The notes: generated from the letters alone by a model not told the origin. 64,000 bases of DNA from Orobanche coerulescens (GCA_033398695.1 CM065811.1:73474001-73538000); one strand, 5' to 3'. Shown: positions 38,001 through 46,684, counted from the first letter of the stretch. A program made the numbers and translations.

Positions 38001-40637
38001 TTGTGTTATTCGAATCGTTAGGTTCATTTCCGCTGGTTCCTCGCGGTCGTGTTCGATTCTTCCTTTCCGTTCGTATCATCGTCTATTAACCGAGGCAAGT
38101 ACCCTTATGAACTTACATTCTTGACATAATAGTATTGTGTGAGAAATGGTGTGTGTGTGTGTATGCTCACTACGGGTTATATCCGACGGGGTCTCGGTAG
38201 GGGTCCACAGAGACGTGGATCGAAGAGCTTGCTTTTAACCACTACGGGTTAGATCCGACGGGGTCTCGGTAGGGGTCCACAGAGACGTGGATCGACGGTT
38301 AATTGTGGTGCATTTTACAAATGTGATTTGATTATGGCATTTCCGGAAATGAGTGTTTTGGAACTATGTTTTCTTAATTGCATGCATTACTATGTGTAAG
38401 ATGTAAGTCGTTCATTTGGTTACTTGTACTAGCGTAATTGCTAACCCCTCTGGGGACCCGTTTTGGGGAAATTCGTTTTATGAATTTCAGGTCAGGTTCA
38501 TCCAGACGAGCGGGTGCTGGACCAGTATGCGGATGATGGCCGTGCGTGATGATTGTGCACGAGTGGTGTCTTATTGCTTCTATCTTTTTACCTTTTGTGG
38601 TCTTTAAACTAATAGAAGTACTCGAGTACTCAAGAATTTTTACTTGTCGGGATTGTATTGTTGTTTATTATGTTTGTGTCGGATTATGGTGTTATGTTAG
38701 ACCGGTTGAACCGGGTGGATTATTTTGTTGGGCGTCTTTATGACGAGGTATTTTTCTGTTGTTTCTATGAGTCGATGAGTATGATGCTTGTTCAGCCTGG
38801 TGGGTCCCATATAGGGATTCACGGCGCTGTAATATACCTCGGATATCCTGAGGGTGTTACAAAAACAACATACAAGAAAGTTTCTTTAAACTTACTATTT
38901 TATCTGCAATGACCTTAACAGCATCATCTACCAATTCGCCATTTTTGTTTTCACGTCCTTTCCTCCACATGAATGACCGGTCGGGAAGTTTACCTTTCTC
39001 AATCACTTTATCTTTAATCTTGTAATCATTAAATATACATATTAGTTCACAATTAAAAACGGAGAAAACCATGGATGTTGTACTGTACATACATACATAC
39101 GCCATATTTAGAACGGGACAAAAAAAGTAGCATACAATAATTTAATTTGCACAAATGTAAGGGATTGATGTAACCTTGGGAACTATTAAATTATTATTTG
39201 ACTCTTGAATAGTGACCATGAATCAAAGACGGATAATGTGTAAATTAAAAAGAACGGTACACTATATAAGCTTGTTTACTACTCTCCTTTACATTGTCAC
39301 TAACCTTTGAAAAATTCATATAGCGTATCTAGATGTCTTGAAAAAGTTACAGTTTTGGTCGTTGTTCTACATGAAAAAGACTGTTATACCCTTTATAATA
39401 TATCTTTTCTTTTTCTATAAAGGGCAACAAATATGCTAATTTTTGGTGTAAAATATACATAAAAATTTGATTTTACATTAAAGTATATCAATGTTGATAT
39501 TTACCAAGAGAGAATAAAAGCTTAATTGTAACATATTTTTTTGCTTATATTGAAATAAATGTAAGAAAAAGTAAATGTCAGACATAAGTTAAATAACACA
39601 TAATCAAGATTAAGCAACCTTTGATTTAGTTTGTTGTATTGTGTGGCAACATAATCAAGAAGCGGATATAATGTCAATAATTGTAAAATAAGATTTGATT
39701 ATACTACAGAATCAAGAAGCATATTACAGGTTTCAAGAAGAGGATACTCCTTACCAATTTCTCTGTTAGCCCTGCATATCCACCTCGTCCCATCCGATGC
39801 TGATAATGGGAATTCGAACGCGCTATTTTCGTATTATTTGACATATCCTTCCAAAAGAAAATATAAGGATGTGATAAGTATTTTTTAACGTAAAACCATG
39901 AAAACAAAATGATGATGAAGATAACAAAAATGAATAAAACCTTGAATTTGTCCGATTGTGTATGTTGTACAAACTTGTCCCAGTGTTCTTGATTAAGTAT
40001 AATTGTACGATACTGTCTGGGAATTTTTGCAAGCTTGGTGGGTTTGCCTATGTCCGGAACTATGTGATTTGCATACAGTTTTCTTCTAAAGTTCCGTAAA
40101 AGATTACCTAGCCGGTTCATTACAAGCTTTCTTCTACAGTTCTCAATATCATAATAACACTGCAATAATAATTACTAACATGTTATGAATGGAATGAAAT
40201 TGTAATTTAGCATCAATGCAAGTACTTAAAAAAAAGATGTTTACCGTTATCTCTTCCCAAAGTTTTTTCTTAACTTCATTTGTCACCTTCTTCGAGGAAA
40301 GTTCACTAACTCCTACTTTCTCCCGTACTAGATCTCCCAAAAAACTAGGAAACTCTGACCTATACTTACCCGAAAACGGACCCAATTCATCAAAGGTTAC
40401 TTTGCGTTTTTTTCCACCAGAAGAAGTATATGCAGTCCGCAACTTTGGCAACTGAGTCAAGCCCCTCTTAGTCTTTTTCTTTCTAGAACCCATATTTTCC
40501 ATTTCTTGTTCTGCATCTGTCATGCTATCGAACTCGTTTGAACTGTTATCAGATTCATCTTCATGGTCTAAATCTCCTTCGTTGGGTTCAACATCATCTT
40601 CCATTTCATATTCGGGCAAATCCTCAATGAATGTCAT
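18339..40637 (-). CDS. CACTA TNPA/Ptta-like transposon protein, eight exons
   Basis: I assembled exons 40637-40245, 40159-39941, 39847-39755, 39018-38896, 30109-29744, 29467-29381, 18851-18603 and 18467-18339. All have GT/AG borders and lengths divisible by three, giving 552 codons and a TAG stop with no internal stop. The N-terminus is acidic, followed by a basic patch (SRKKKTKRG, about 51-59). Residues 60-235 match the plant Ptta/En/Spm transposase family (FDELGP, then [13 protein letters not shown]). A DALT...GKEHGG...GVGTGV block and a coiled-coil-like stretch follow (about 295-390). A DUF8039-like domain at about 440-507 has RGVPLQDDC and VGWPKFLV. The C-terminus is lysine-rich. By family, it should bind CACTA subterminal motifs. 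LTR insertions lie only in introns four and six and downstream of the stop. Confidence 0.75.
18603..18851 (-). CDS. CACTA gene exon 7 (DUF8039-like domain)
   Basis: Eighty-three codons lie between acceptor TTACAG|T and donor TAAAG|GTTTG. Recognisable blocks are [28 protein letters not shown] and FVGWPKFLV. They match a domain common in the second protein of plant CACTA elements. Confidence 0.75.
18935..19636 (-). repeat. Tandem unit 1 of a ~0.67-kb triplication in a CACTA intron
   Basis: The unit begins GCGACATTTGTTG and runs to a matching start at 19637. Unit 2 is 19637-19665 plus 27456-28084, split by the minus-strand Tekay element. Unit 3 is 28085-28748. All lie in the intron between exons 6 and 7. 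Confidence 0.8.
19666..20325 (-). repeat. 3' LTR remnant of the minus-strand Tekay element
   Basis: It matches the right part of the 5' LTR from about 26774 to 27455 and ends GGATATTACA (TGTAATATCC on the minus strand). The left junction follows TGTGTGTTGTTT of the CACTA intron abruptly, which indicates a deletion across LTR and flank. Several class B GTGCCGCGG motifs are kept at about 19705-19835. Confidence 0.85.
20326..20356 (-). other. Polypurine tract and hairpin of the minus-strand element
   Basis: On the minus strand GTTTCGGGACGAAAC is followed by TTATTTTTAGGGGGAGATAA, directly before TGTAATATCC of the 3' LTR. Confidence 0.8.
20410..21582 (-). pseudogene. Integrase and partial chromodomain (minus-strand Tekay element)
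   Basis: The open frame of 390 residues covers the end of the HHCC finger (CLTCQQ, about 29-34), the DDE core and the C-terminal domain. The catalytic triad is visible as D61, D122 and E158, with the D,D35E spacing of retroviral-type integrases. The GPFEIL-type region (here GSFEIL) follows. The chromodomain ([24 protein letters not shown]) stops at EEATW because of a premature TAG at 20410. At the 5' side an approximately 38-bp deletion relative to the element at 30182 removed both finger histidines and shifted the frame out of RT/RNase H. The protein would not function. Confidence 0.9.
21551..23329 (-). pseudogene. Reverse transcriptase and RNase H (minus-strand Tekay element)
   Basis: A 592-codon open frame carries a full Ty3/gypsy [21 protein letters not shown] near 127, the catalytic FIDDILIYS box at 222-230, and FLGHVIS near 270. 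RNase H follows with its aspartates and glutamate (YSDAS near 369, DLELAA, TDHKS, then ADALSRK). The first methionine is not a true start; this is part of the polyprotein, in the same frame as protease and separated by one stop codon. The 3' end is frameshifted into integrase by a small deletion. RT itself looks intact. Confidence 0.95.
23381..23743 (-). pseudogene. Aspartic protease domain (minus-strand Tekay element)
   Basis: The frame contains the active-site signature DSGATHSFI and the downstream LILGDDWL block of Ty3/gypsy proteases, which cleave the polyprotein. It ends at a single TAG (23383-23381) in the frame shared with RT, at a point where the element at 30182 reads Ala-Glu-Asp. 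The upstream boundary with gag lies in another frame. Confidence 0.9.
23897..24916 (-). pseudogene. Gag (minus-strand Tekay element)
   Basis: I start at the methionine of [13 protein letters not shown] (24916), matching the basic RGRG start of the related Gag at 32304. The upstream in-frame codons overlap the leader. The Gag core has MHPPRFSG, a WW-containing segment (SEWWEAV), and one complete CCHC knuckle ([14 protein letters not shown], about 308-321). A second knuckle (CFTCG...) is disrupted by a frameshift at about 23895-23900. A neighbouring frame continues to about 23745 before the protease frame resumes. The protein would package element RNA in cytoplasmic particles. Confidence 0.9.
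25091..25104 (-). other. Primer binding site of the minus-strand element
   Basis: On the minus strand TGGTATCAGAGCTT lies 4 bp inside the 5' LTR boundary. It pairs with initiator Met tRNA. Confidence 0.85.
25463..26440 (-). other. Candidate LTR leader intron (minus-strand element)
   Basis: On the minus strand, donor CAAGAG|GTAATTTC (26440) and acceptor GCATTTCAG|GT (25463) bound 978 bp. The donor context is almost identical to that of the first LTR at 2259. Predicted only. Confidence 0.4.
25677..25885 (-). repeat. Three-copy short repeat in the LTR
   Basis: Three copies of CCCCTTAGTATCGACCCCC followed by AGACATCCCGTCG lie 67 and 89 bp apart. On the minus strand each contains the CGACGGGATG core, like the duplicated blocks of the other LTR families. 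Confidence 0.75.
26631..26955 (-). promoter_or_regulatory. U3 promoter: class B GTGCCGCGGCAC motifs and TATA-like box
   Basis: Repeated GTGTGCCGCGGC and GTGCCGCGGCACAC motifs occur with the family-specific spacer around CGGTACAGA. On the minus strand they end just before CTCTATAACT. Several copies carry CpG-to-TpG/CpA changes. Confidence 0.6.
27456..28748 (-). repeat. Tandem units 2 (rest) and 3 in the CACTA intron
   Basis: Unit 2 resumes at 27456 after the LTR and runs to 28084. Unit 3 runs 28085-28748. Both match unit 1 (18935-19636), including the GCAGTACTGCTGTTCA-like palindromic spot. No conserved reading frame is shared by all three. Confidence 0.8.
28749..29380 (-). other. CACTA intron remainder
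   Basis: AT-rich intron DNA between the tandem units and exon 6. It includes a (TA)n run at about 29042-29069. I see no exon here. Confidence 0.5.
29381..29467 (-). CDS. CACTA gene exon 6
   Basis: Twenty-nine codons lie between acceptor TTTGCAG|G and donor TGCCG|GTAAG. Both sites are strong. Placement depends on keeping phase 0 with exons 5 and 7. Confidence 0.55.
29744..30109 (-). CDS. CACTA gene exon 5 (GVGTGV block and coiled-coil-like region)
   Basis: One hundred and twenty-two codons follow acceptor TATACAG|A. The blocks [19 protein letters not shown] and GVTSTRYW are typical of plant CACTA TNPA-like proteins. A Glu/Lys/Gln/Leu-rich stretch ([19 protein letters not shown]) likely forms a coiled coil. 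The donor is ACAA|GTAAG. The next exon upstream lies beyond the inserted element at 30182-38861. Confidence 0.75.
30440..30732 (+). promoter_or_regulatory. U3 promoter: class B GTGCCGCGGCACAC palindromes and TATA box
   Basis: Several copies of a perfect palindrome (GTGCCGCGGCAC, in places part of GTGTGCCGCGGCACAC) and close variants sit in about 280 bp. They end just before TATAATT at 30726. A (GA)n run and an AT-rich leader follow. Promoter role is inferred from position. Confidence 0.65.
30930..31694 (+). other. Candidate LTR leader intron (5' LTR)
   Basis: Donor TTCAAAG|GTAATATC and acceptor TGAATTTCAG|GTCAGG give 765 bp; the matching interval in the 3' LTR is 767 bp. The duplicated 72-bp block lies inside it. 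Splicing has not been shown. Confidence 0.45.
31372..31503 (+). repeat. 72-bp tandem duplication in the LTR
   Basis: Two copies start CACTACGGGTTAGATCCGA at 31372 and 31444 with GGGGTCTCGGTAGGGGTCC inside. The older LTR at 5091 has the same pair. Confidence 0.85.
32071..32084 (+). other. Primer binding site
   Basis: TGGTATCAGAGCCA starts 5 bp after the 5' LTR and pairs with initiator Met tRNA. Confidence 0.9.
32304..34955 (+). pseudogene. Gag-protease-reverse transcriptase polyprotein, ended by a nonsense codon
   Basis: I choose the ATG at 32304 ([14 protein letters not shown]); the 29 upstream in-frame codons have no Gag likeness. Gag is followed by two CCHC knuckles ([14 protein letters not shown] and [14 protein letters not shown], about residues 315-360), the protease site [10 protein letters not shown] (about 435) and [12 protein letters not shown] follows with [28 protein letters not shown] and FLGHVIS. 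Gag and pol are one continuous frame, as is usual for Tekay/Del chromoviruses. A TAG at 34953-34955 interrupts the connection to RNase H where the sister element encodes Trp. The frame is open again directly after it. Confidence 0.95.
34956..35560 (+). pseudogene. RNase H domain, frameshifted
   Basis: The same frame continues through [18 protein letters not shown] and DLELAAVI. It shifts near 35187-35192, where a T run is one base longer than expected. TDHKSLKY and [15 protein letters not shown] then follow in the next frame to about 35400. Another shift or small rearrangement occurs at about 35430-35560 before the integrase frame. All four catalytic acidic residues of RNase H are recognisable, but spread over two frames. 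Confidence 0.9.
35561..36951 (+). pseudogene. Integrase and chromodomain, one frameshift
   Basis: The first frame (35561 to about 36185) carries a complete HHCC finger ([10 protein letters not shown], then CLTCQQ) and the first two catalytic aspartates ([15 protein letters not shown]). The frame shifts near 36183-36192, just before the third catalytic residue, which is read in the second frame (36229-36951 and slightly upstream). The second frame ends with [16 protein letters not shown] and a chromodomain ([37 protein letters not shown]). Chromodomains of this clade are thought to direct insertion to heterochromatin. Confidence 0.92.
36952..36986 (+). other. Polypurine region and hairpin
   Basis: AAGTTTCGGGACGAAACTT is a near-perfect inverted repeat at the end of the polyprotein. 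A purine run (GAGGGGTAGAA) then abuts the 3' LTR. Confidence 0.8.
36987..38861 (+). repeat. 3' LTR of the plus-strand Tekay element
   Basis: 1875 bp, beginning TGTAATATCTGC and ending GAGGGTGTTACA. Class B palindromes lie at 37240-37508, the TATA box at 37522, the candidate intron at 37724-38490 and the duplicated 72-bp block near 38168-38300. It differs from the 5' LTR mainly by short indels inside the palindrome array. Confidence 0.95.
38896..39018 (-). CDS. CACTA gene exon 4
   Basis: Forty-one codons lie between acceptor TTACAAG|A and donor AAAATA|GTAAG. The block [18 protein letters not shown] followed by [12 protein letters not shown] matches the plant Ptta/En/Spm family. Its downstream intron received the element at 30182-38861 only about 30 bp from the donor. 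Confidence 0.75.
39755..39847 (-). CDS. CACTA gene exon 3
   Basis: Thirty-one codons with the family signature [14 protein letters not shown]. The donor AAATTG|GTAAGG is strong; the acceptor (TGGAAG|G) is weaker. Confidence 0.7.
39941..40159 (-). CDS. CACTA gene exon 2
   Basis: Seventy-three codons between acceptor ATTGCAG|T and donor TTCAAG|GTTTT. The content ([13 protein letters not shown], then P...Y...W..FV) matches the middle of plant Ptta/En/Spm proteins. Confidence 0.75.
40245..40637 (-). CDS. CACTA gene exon 1 (acidic N-terminus, FDELG block)
   Basis: The ATG at 40637 opens 131 codons. An acidic stretch rich in Asp/Glu/Ser comes first, a basic patch SRKKKTKRG follows, and then a conserved region ([28 protein letters not shown]). 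The donor is ATAACG|GTAAAC. The start region is partly duplicated at 41189-41395. Confidence 0.75.
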
Positions 40638-40883
40638 TTCCCAAATGATGCTTCATTTCACATGAAACATTAACATACAAGTTTGATATGTGTTACAATA
40701 AAGAATAAGGAACCAGAAAATAATATTTGATGAAAAAGGATATTAGATCAGTACATATTGTTGTCTAAAGTATAATGTGCACCCGCGATTGGAAATTTAA
40801 TGAAAAAGGTAGTTGCATTTACTTATTAGAGCATGCTGTTATGACTACATAAATTTGACTGACTTATGCAATTTTTATTATAG

Positions 40884-40967
40884 TTGTTCCAGATTTAACT
40901 TGGGAAGATCTAACAGAAGGTATTATGAACATTGCTCTTAGTGAGGATGTTCCTCCTAATCCACAAG
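40884..40967 (+). other. Possible captured exon, antisense to the CACTA gene
   Basis: Eighty-four bases bounded by TTATAG and GTAACA contain one open frame (VPDLTWEDLTEGIMNIALSE then DVPPNP). I do not recognise the protein. CACTA elements often carry host exon fragments, so this may be one. It could equally be chance. Confidence 0.3.
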
Positions 40968-41188
40968 GTAACAGTTCTGATCTGTACTTGGCAGCAGGAG
41001 TACAAGTTAATCTGCAATTTTTTGTACTTGTACAAGATAGATGTTATTCTTCAATTTATGTCTAATCTGCAATTTATTTTTCTGTCTAAAATTCTACAGG
41101 TCCAGTGATTAATAAAACTACAAGGACTGGGTGATTATGTACAGCTTATTTCAGTCTTAAGAGGGTATTCTGAATTTCTAATATTCTC

Positions 41189-41395
41189 AAAATTTTCACA
41201 AGTTATTTGTAAATCTTCGTGGCCTGTATCTCCTTCGTTGGGTTCAACGTCATCATCCATTTCATATTCAGGTATATCCCCAGTGAATGTCATTTCTCCA
41301 TTCACGATGAACATTAACATACAAGTTTGATATGTAGTACAATAAAGAATAAATAACCAGCAAATAATATTTGACATAAACTTTTTCATGTAAGC
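41189..41395 (-). pseudogene. Duplicated 5' part of the CACTA gene exon 1
   Basis: This resembles 40560-40740, with an ATG at 41293 opening MTFTGDIPEYEMDDDVEPNE, close to the exon 1 start. The similarity ends after about 25 codons, and the basic patch and FDELG block are absent. It is a partial tandem duplication about 650 bp upstream of exon 1. It could act as an alternative first exon, but no supporting donor was evident. Confidence 0.65.
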
Positions 41396-42100
41396 ATCTC
41401 ATCGAACAGTTGGTGTGCAACAAGCACACCCCCAACTGTTAACAAAAATATCAATTTTCTAAGGCATAATTCACCTCGTTATACAATCAGTAACATGATC
41501 AATCATAATGAAAGATCGTACTAATGTTAACATTCATTGATATACTTACATATTAATGTCAGATTGTTGTGGAGCACCTATAGCAGTCGACTTGGTGTGA
41601 CAATGGAGATAACAATACAACTGGTGGGATATTTTCATCTGGTTTATAGGGATGATAAGAATCCGTTCCTAATTTCATGGCACTTACCTAATATCTTGTA
41701 TTACCTTTCTGGAATGGATTTGGTAAAATTTTTGGCGGTGGTGAAGGATGATGTATTCCCGCCTTATTTTGCAGCCGAAAAAACTTCTGGAAATAGATGA
41801 ACTTACTATCCATTTGTTTTTAAGATCGCATCCAGTTGTGGTGTGATTCGGTGAGGATGAGAAAAGGAATGTCTCCATGGGAGTCCAGAAACCTAGCAAG
41901 TTAAAAAACCCAAACTCCCGAATTATATAGATATATTATTATAGTATATTATACATAAAGATTATATTATATTATATATTATGTATATTATTATATAAAA
42001 TATAATATTTTAAATATTTATTATACTAAATTGAATTTATTAATTATATTAAATGTATATATGATATATATTAAAAAATATTTATATTTTTAAATATAGG
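41396..42100. other. AT-rich DNA, no supported gene
   Basis: No recognised protein. The frame at 41537-41800 has no known domain. A very AT-rich stretch (about 41930-42090) leads into the hAT-like end. Confidence 0.4.
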
Positions 42101-42235
42101 TTATATGGGTACCCGAATACCCATTGGGTACCCGATTACCCGATGAGCAATATCCAAACCGATCTGAATCAAATAGGGTAGGGTATGGAGGAGGCATACC
42201 CGTACCATATCCGACCCATTGACATCCTTATTTAT
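42100..42235 (-). mobile_element. hAT-like terminal/subterminal remnant
   Basis: Repeated GGGTACCCG motifs lead to GACCCATTGACATCCTTA at the right. On the minus strand this reads TAAGGATGTCAATGGGTC, like the end of many plant hAT elements. The partner end was not found, so only a remnant or a diverged MITE is claimed. Confidence 0.4.
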
Positions 42236-42870
42236 AATTTTTAAAATTAAAATGAAATGATCAGTCACATCTATCTTTAGATTCTATATGAAATATCGGT
42301 TTGTAAATAAAACTAATTTTGGAGTCTAATTAGAAATCAAAGTACTCTTCAATAAAAGAGATAAATGAATATTTTTGTAACACAACAACAAATCGTAGTT
42401 TGAGGTATAAGGAAAAATCTCTATGTTAAATATCAAACATAATTATTTGGTGTATAATTTGCCTCACATTCACAAATATGTAAAATCAATCGAACACCTT
42501 TTATAATATAAAGTCATAGAAATTACTCTAGAAAGTACAAAATAGAGTTTTCCGAAAAATAAATACCTAACCGATAATTTGTAAAGCTTAATATATTTAC
42601 TTACACTCGGCCTCGGTAGAGCGCTTCCTCAATAACCTTAAAAATATTGACCAAAGATCAATAACATGTATATTTAATGTAGATTTTACAAGATTAATAT
42701 CGCTTCAGTATAATTTTTACTTATAAAGATATACATATCGTGTCCTTGTATGGAGCGCGAGTTGTTTTTCATTATGGATTAAAATGGATGATTTGGTTGT
42801 TCCGTGCCATCCATCATGACTCCTACATGCATATACGAGAAAAATTACCATACAAGGTGATTCAAACTGT
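42236..42870. other. AT-rich DNA, nothing recognised
   Basis: No conserved frame, RNA gene or repeat seen. Confidence 0.4.
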
Positions 42871-43706
42871 CGCGAATTCCGGTTCCGGGCCCAAACCGGT
42901 GGTTCCTATTCACCAGAAAAGGTGAACCGTAACCGGCCCTGGTATTCTGCAGAAGGGCCGGTTTCTAGGTCCAAAACCGGAAGTTCAGGGCCAGGCCGAA
43001 AACCGATGGTTCCCGGGCCGAACTGGCATTTTTTATTATTTTTTATGTTTGAAAGAAATTATATGAATTGTGTAGTTGTGTTGAAATTTCGAATGTTGAA
43101 ATTATTTATGTTGTGTTTTTATGTAATTTATAATTAATTGTAATTTTTTTTATATCTTTTTTTTTGAAATTAACTGATTAGTGATTTTAGTTTTAAAATT
43201 TCTAAATTTTATAATTTAAAGTGTTGAAATTTTAAAATTACTTAAGTTAATTTAATAACATGCCTTTGACGATGAATTTGAAACACTCTTTTGAGGAATG
43301 ATTTGTTAAGGTTATCACATGTGTTGGATGAATTCAAGAAGATAAATGTAGAGGGTGTTCTTCGAGTATAGTTCATGATTTGTAGAGGTTTCTTGATGTG
43401 ATAATCTTCATATTGATGGTTAGAATGAAGTGATTAGTTTGGTGATAATCGTAGAGATGAACTAATCTAGAACTCGGTTGGAATGTGTTAAAATAACCGA
43501 ACCAAGTACTGGAATTGATAATCAGAATTGTAGTATGGATTTGTGAGGATTTGAATGAAATTACGAGTGTTTTTTATTTTTTTTATGTAATGACTACATA
43601 AGGGCCAGTTCCGGGCCGAACCACCGATTCGGACCGCAGATTAACGGGCCCAGAAAGTTCGGCTCGTAACCGGACCATGCTTAATACCAATTCCGGTTAC
43701 GGATCC
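42871..43706. mobile_element. Possible hAT-type non-autonomous element (CCGG-rich ends)
   Basis: Both ends are rich in GGTTCCGGGCC and AACCGG motifs in opposite orientation (about 42880-43025 and 43603-43700), around an AT-rich 550-bp core with no gene. This resembles subterminal regions of hAT elements. Exact termini and target duplication are not visible. The second LARD inserted at its right edge. Confidence 0.4.
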
Positions 43707-46684
43707 TGTAATATCCGAAATTTCTACTACTGTTGTTTGATATTATTTTATCCGAGTTATATTGTACAGCGTGGAATCTGTACAGTATAGATAAAATAAA
43801 TGAAGGACTGAGATGTCAGTATCGGTATAATTGTCGTACTTCGTCGACAATTGCAATTGAGGATATTATGTATCATATCAGAATATTATGGAATTTAGTA
43901 TATGTATTCAGTATGTGAGTGTGCGTATCCAGTATGTCGAGACAGACGAGAAGAGTTGGAAATGGCTAAGTGTAGTATTATTAGCGCACACTAATAATCA
44001 TGTATAACGCACGCTATCGTACTAGTTTAGCGAACGCTAAAGGTAAAAGGCAGCGTACGCTAATACAGTCAGATCGGAAGGAATCTACATGTGGACCAGG
44101 CCACTTTCGGCGCACGTTCTGATAGGTCAACGAATGTTGTAATGTAGTGTTAGAACATGCTAATGCATGTTGGTTAGCGCACGCTAACTGTATATCGGAC
44201 ATAAAGGAATCTTATTCTCTTCAGCACTTTCGGTGTGTGGACCAGTCTTCGGAAGCATACAGACAAACGAGTCAACTATGAGTAGCGCACGCTAAGGTTG
44301 GACACTTGCGTACGCTAGAGAACGTAAATTACGTACGCTAATGCATGGGCATTACGTACGTAAGCGCATTTACGAAGCCAGACAGTGGCCTCTGGATTGC
44401 GATAGCGCACGCTAACAAAAGTCGGTTAGCGCACGCTAAGGCCGTAGCGCACGCTCAATATAAGGTTTAGCGCATGCTACTAATACACTTTATAAAAGGG
44501 ACAGGAGGGTGTTATGAAGCATTTCGTCCACTTCTTTCCTTTCACTCGATAGAGAGAGCTCTGGGAGATATTTGAGGTTTCAAACACTGGATTAAGGTGG
44601 AGTTAATCATCCATAACAACATTTGAAGCTTGAAATCATTGGTGATTCTTGGAAATGGATTCAACCGTGGAAATCAATCCATTCCTTCAAAAAGGTAATT
44701 ACTCTTCACTTTGAGATTTCGTTTTGGATTGTATATGATGTTCTTGATCTAATGATTATCATATAAACAAGTTGATAGGCATGATTATGAGTTGGATTAC
44801 CGGATTATGATAATGTTATTGTTGATATAAAGATATTGATATGATTTGGATGGTTTCAGATGTGTTGTTTATCTTCAAAGAGATATGTGGGCTAATGTCT
44901 TCCTTCAATTCGGATCTTTGATGTTGTCGTTGTTGGTTTCTTCATATGATGGTGAACATGGCATGATTATGAGTTCTTGGTGTTTAGGTTGTTGATATTA
45001 AGGAAGATGAAATATGAATATATGACTTGAATTAAGAGTCGGATGATTACCTATATGTTAAAGGATATTAGATTTCGTGTTTTGATAGCTATGAACATGG
45101 TTTTGGATCACTTAGTGTTCTTGATAATCGTCATATGTTGATCGGTATTCGAAATACATGCAACTGTACAACATTAGCGCACGCTAAGCTTACTGCCTAA
45201 CGCGCGCTAACGGGAGCAACTTATCGCACGCTACGTTAAGTGATTAACGTGCGCTAAGAAGGCAGAAAGTGCAGTATTTTCATGTTGTTGTTCTGAATTC
45301 GTGCTGGTTTGAGTTGGATTGATCCGACTAGTGTTTAATCGAAATATTGTCAAGCCGTTGGGTTTGTGATTTGATTTTAGCGGTTGTTGATTATTATCGG
45401 ATATGTGTTAATTGATTACTTCAATAGGTTGAGTTTATTGATCTGTGTATATAACCATATGTGGCGGTCGGGTTCGAGGATGTTCGTGAATTGCTTTGGT
45501 CGGGACCGAGGAACTTGTAGATGATGACAATGGATTTGGTAACGACTTCATCATCGTCGTATCGGTATCGAGGCAAGTTATTACTTGCCCAGTTATAACA
45601 TTTAATGAATGGTTTCAGTTTCATTTGTTTATAATTCGTATAGCAATGTTTATAAATCGTAATCACAGGAGATTTGGGATTATAGGTTGTATTCGAGTTT
45701 TGAGAATTTAAATCATAATGTATATGATTTACAATTATCGTTGGTATACTTGTTATCGAGGATACATCATGGTATTGATGAAAAAGTGAATTATCTACAG
45801 TCCGTGGAATTTTGAACCGTCGAGTATTGAGGATAATGGTTCGTGATGGTTTAGACATTGAGATTGTTCTCGAAGGACTCGGGGCAAGTACTCTAATCAT
45901 TTTTATCATTTGTGTCGATCATGTCATGATACATTCGTGTATCGTTGTTGTCATGCATTTGTACATTGTTGTTGTCGTGTATTGTGTACTTTTGTTTTAT
46001 GGAGTTGTGCATTGTTGTCATATGTCCACCATGCGTTGGTTCGACGGGATCATCATGGGAATCTATAGCTGTGTGCGCTGGATCGCTGGACAGGTAATGC
46101 CACCATGCGTTGGTCCGACGGGATCATCATGGGAATCTATAGCTGTGTGCGCTGGATCGTTGGATTACCATATGTATTGTTGTTGTGCATATGTATATTA
46201 TGGGTTTGCCATAAGTATACATTGTCGTTATTGTTGTGATCATATTGACGTTGTCATATGAGTATGCATTTGTAGGTCTTGTGTTAGGACCATGTCCGTA
46301 CATTGTGTTGATCTGATCTCGGATTAGACTGACGTGATGGTAATGGTATTTTGTATCTTGAGGTATGTTCCGTATTTCCTTGAATGCTTGTCTTTGACAG
46401 ACAATCGATTATCGTATTGGAATTGTCGACGTTATCCGATGGATTGAATTGGCCAGAGTTGGTATAATTTCCGTATCGCAAGGTATGATAATGTTTTGAG
46501 AACCTTGGGTATTGTTGAGATACAATACAGATATCTCGGTATGAGCTTATTGTGTTGTTGAAAGGATACGAGATGTGAACTTTAGTGATTATTATCACGA
46601 GCTGGTAAAGTTATGGCGGTAAGATTACATTGGTCGTACTCTTACTTAGTATTTCCATTAGTATGTAATTATTGACGTGATGTG
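43707..46684 (+). repeat. 5' LTR of the second LARD, first segment
   Basis: Begins TGTAATATCCG. The class A array is about 43981-44480, the TATA box TATAAAAGGG at 44491, the candidate donor AAAAAG|GTAATTAC at 44694/44695. Two copies of CCACCATGCGTTGGT lie 74 bp apart (46026 and 46100). The segment ends in the duplicated atgtg at the solo LTR. Confidence 0.9.
43981..44498 (+). promoter_or_regulatory. U3 promoter: class A array and TATA box (LARD 2, 5' LTR)
   Basis: TTAGCGCACGCTAA-type motifs at irregular spacing end just before CTTTATAAAAGGG. Several copies have single-base changes such as GCGCACAC and GCGCATGC, consistent with CpG decay. Confidence 0.65.

Larger units (their letters stand above)
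30182..38861 (+). mobile_element. Tekay-type Ty3/gypsy retrotransposon, full length, TSD aaaac
   Basis: The 8680-bp element has nearly identical LTRs (1884 and 1875 bp), a primer site, gag-pol, a polypurine tract and perfect 5-bp duplications (aaaac at 30177-30181 and 38862-38866). It lies in an intron of the CACTA gene, in the opposite direction. LTR similarity points to a recent insertion, yet gag-pol carries one nonsense codon and three frameshifts, so this copy is not autonomous. Confidence 0.95.
7058..41400 (-). mobile_element. CACTA (En/Spm) DNA transposon, interrupted by three LTR elements
   Basis: The left end starts with the diagnostic terminus CACTAGTACAAAAATG at 7058, preceded by cca, a possible 3-bp duplication. 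About 1.7 kb of subterminal repeats follow, then a minus-strand TNPA/Ptta-like gene at 18339-40637. The element therefore reads right to left, and 7058 is its 3' end. LTR elements sit inside at 8924-18280, about 19666-27455 and 30182-38861. No matching TAGTG end is visible to the right, so the right limit is approximate. No TNP2-type transposase (the DDE subunit) is visible, so the copy is probably non-autonomous or truncated on that side. Confidence 0.85.
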
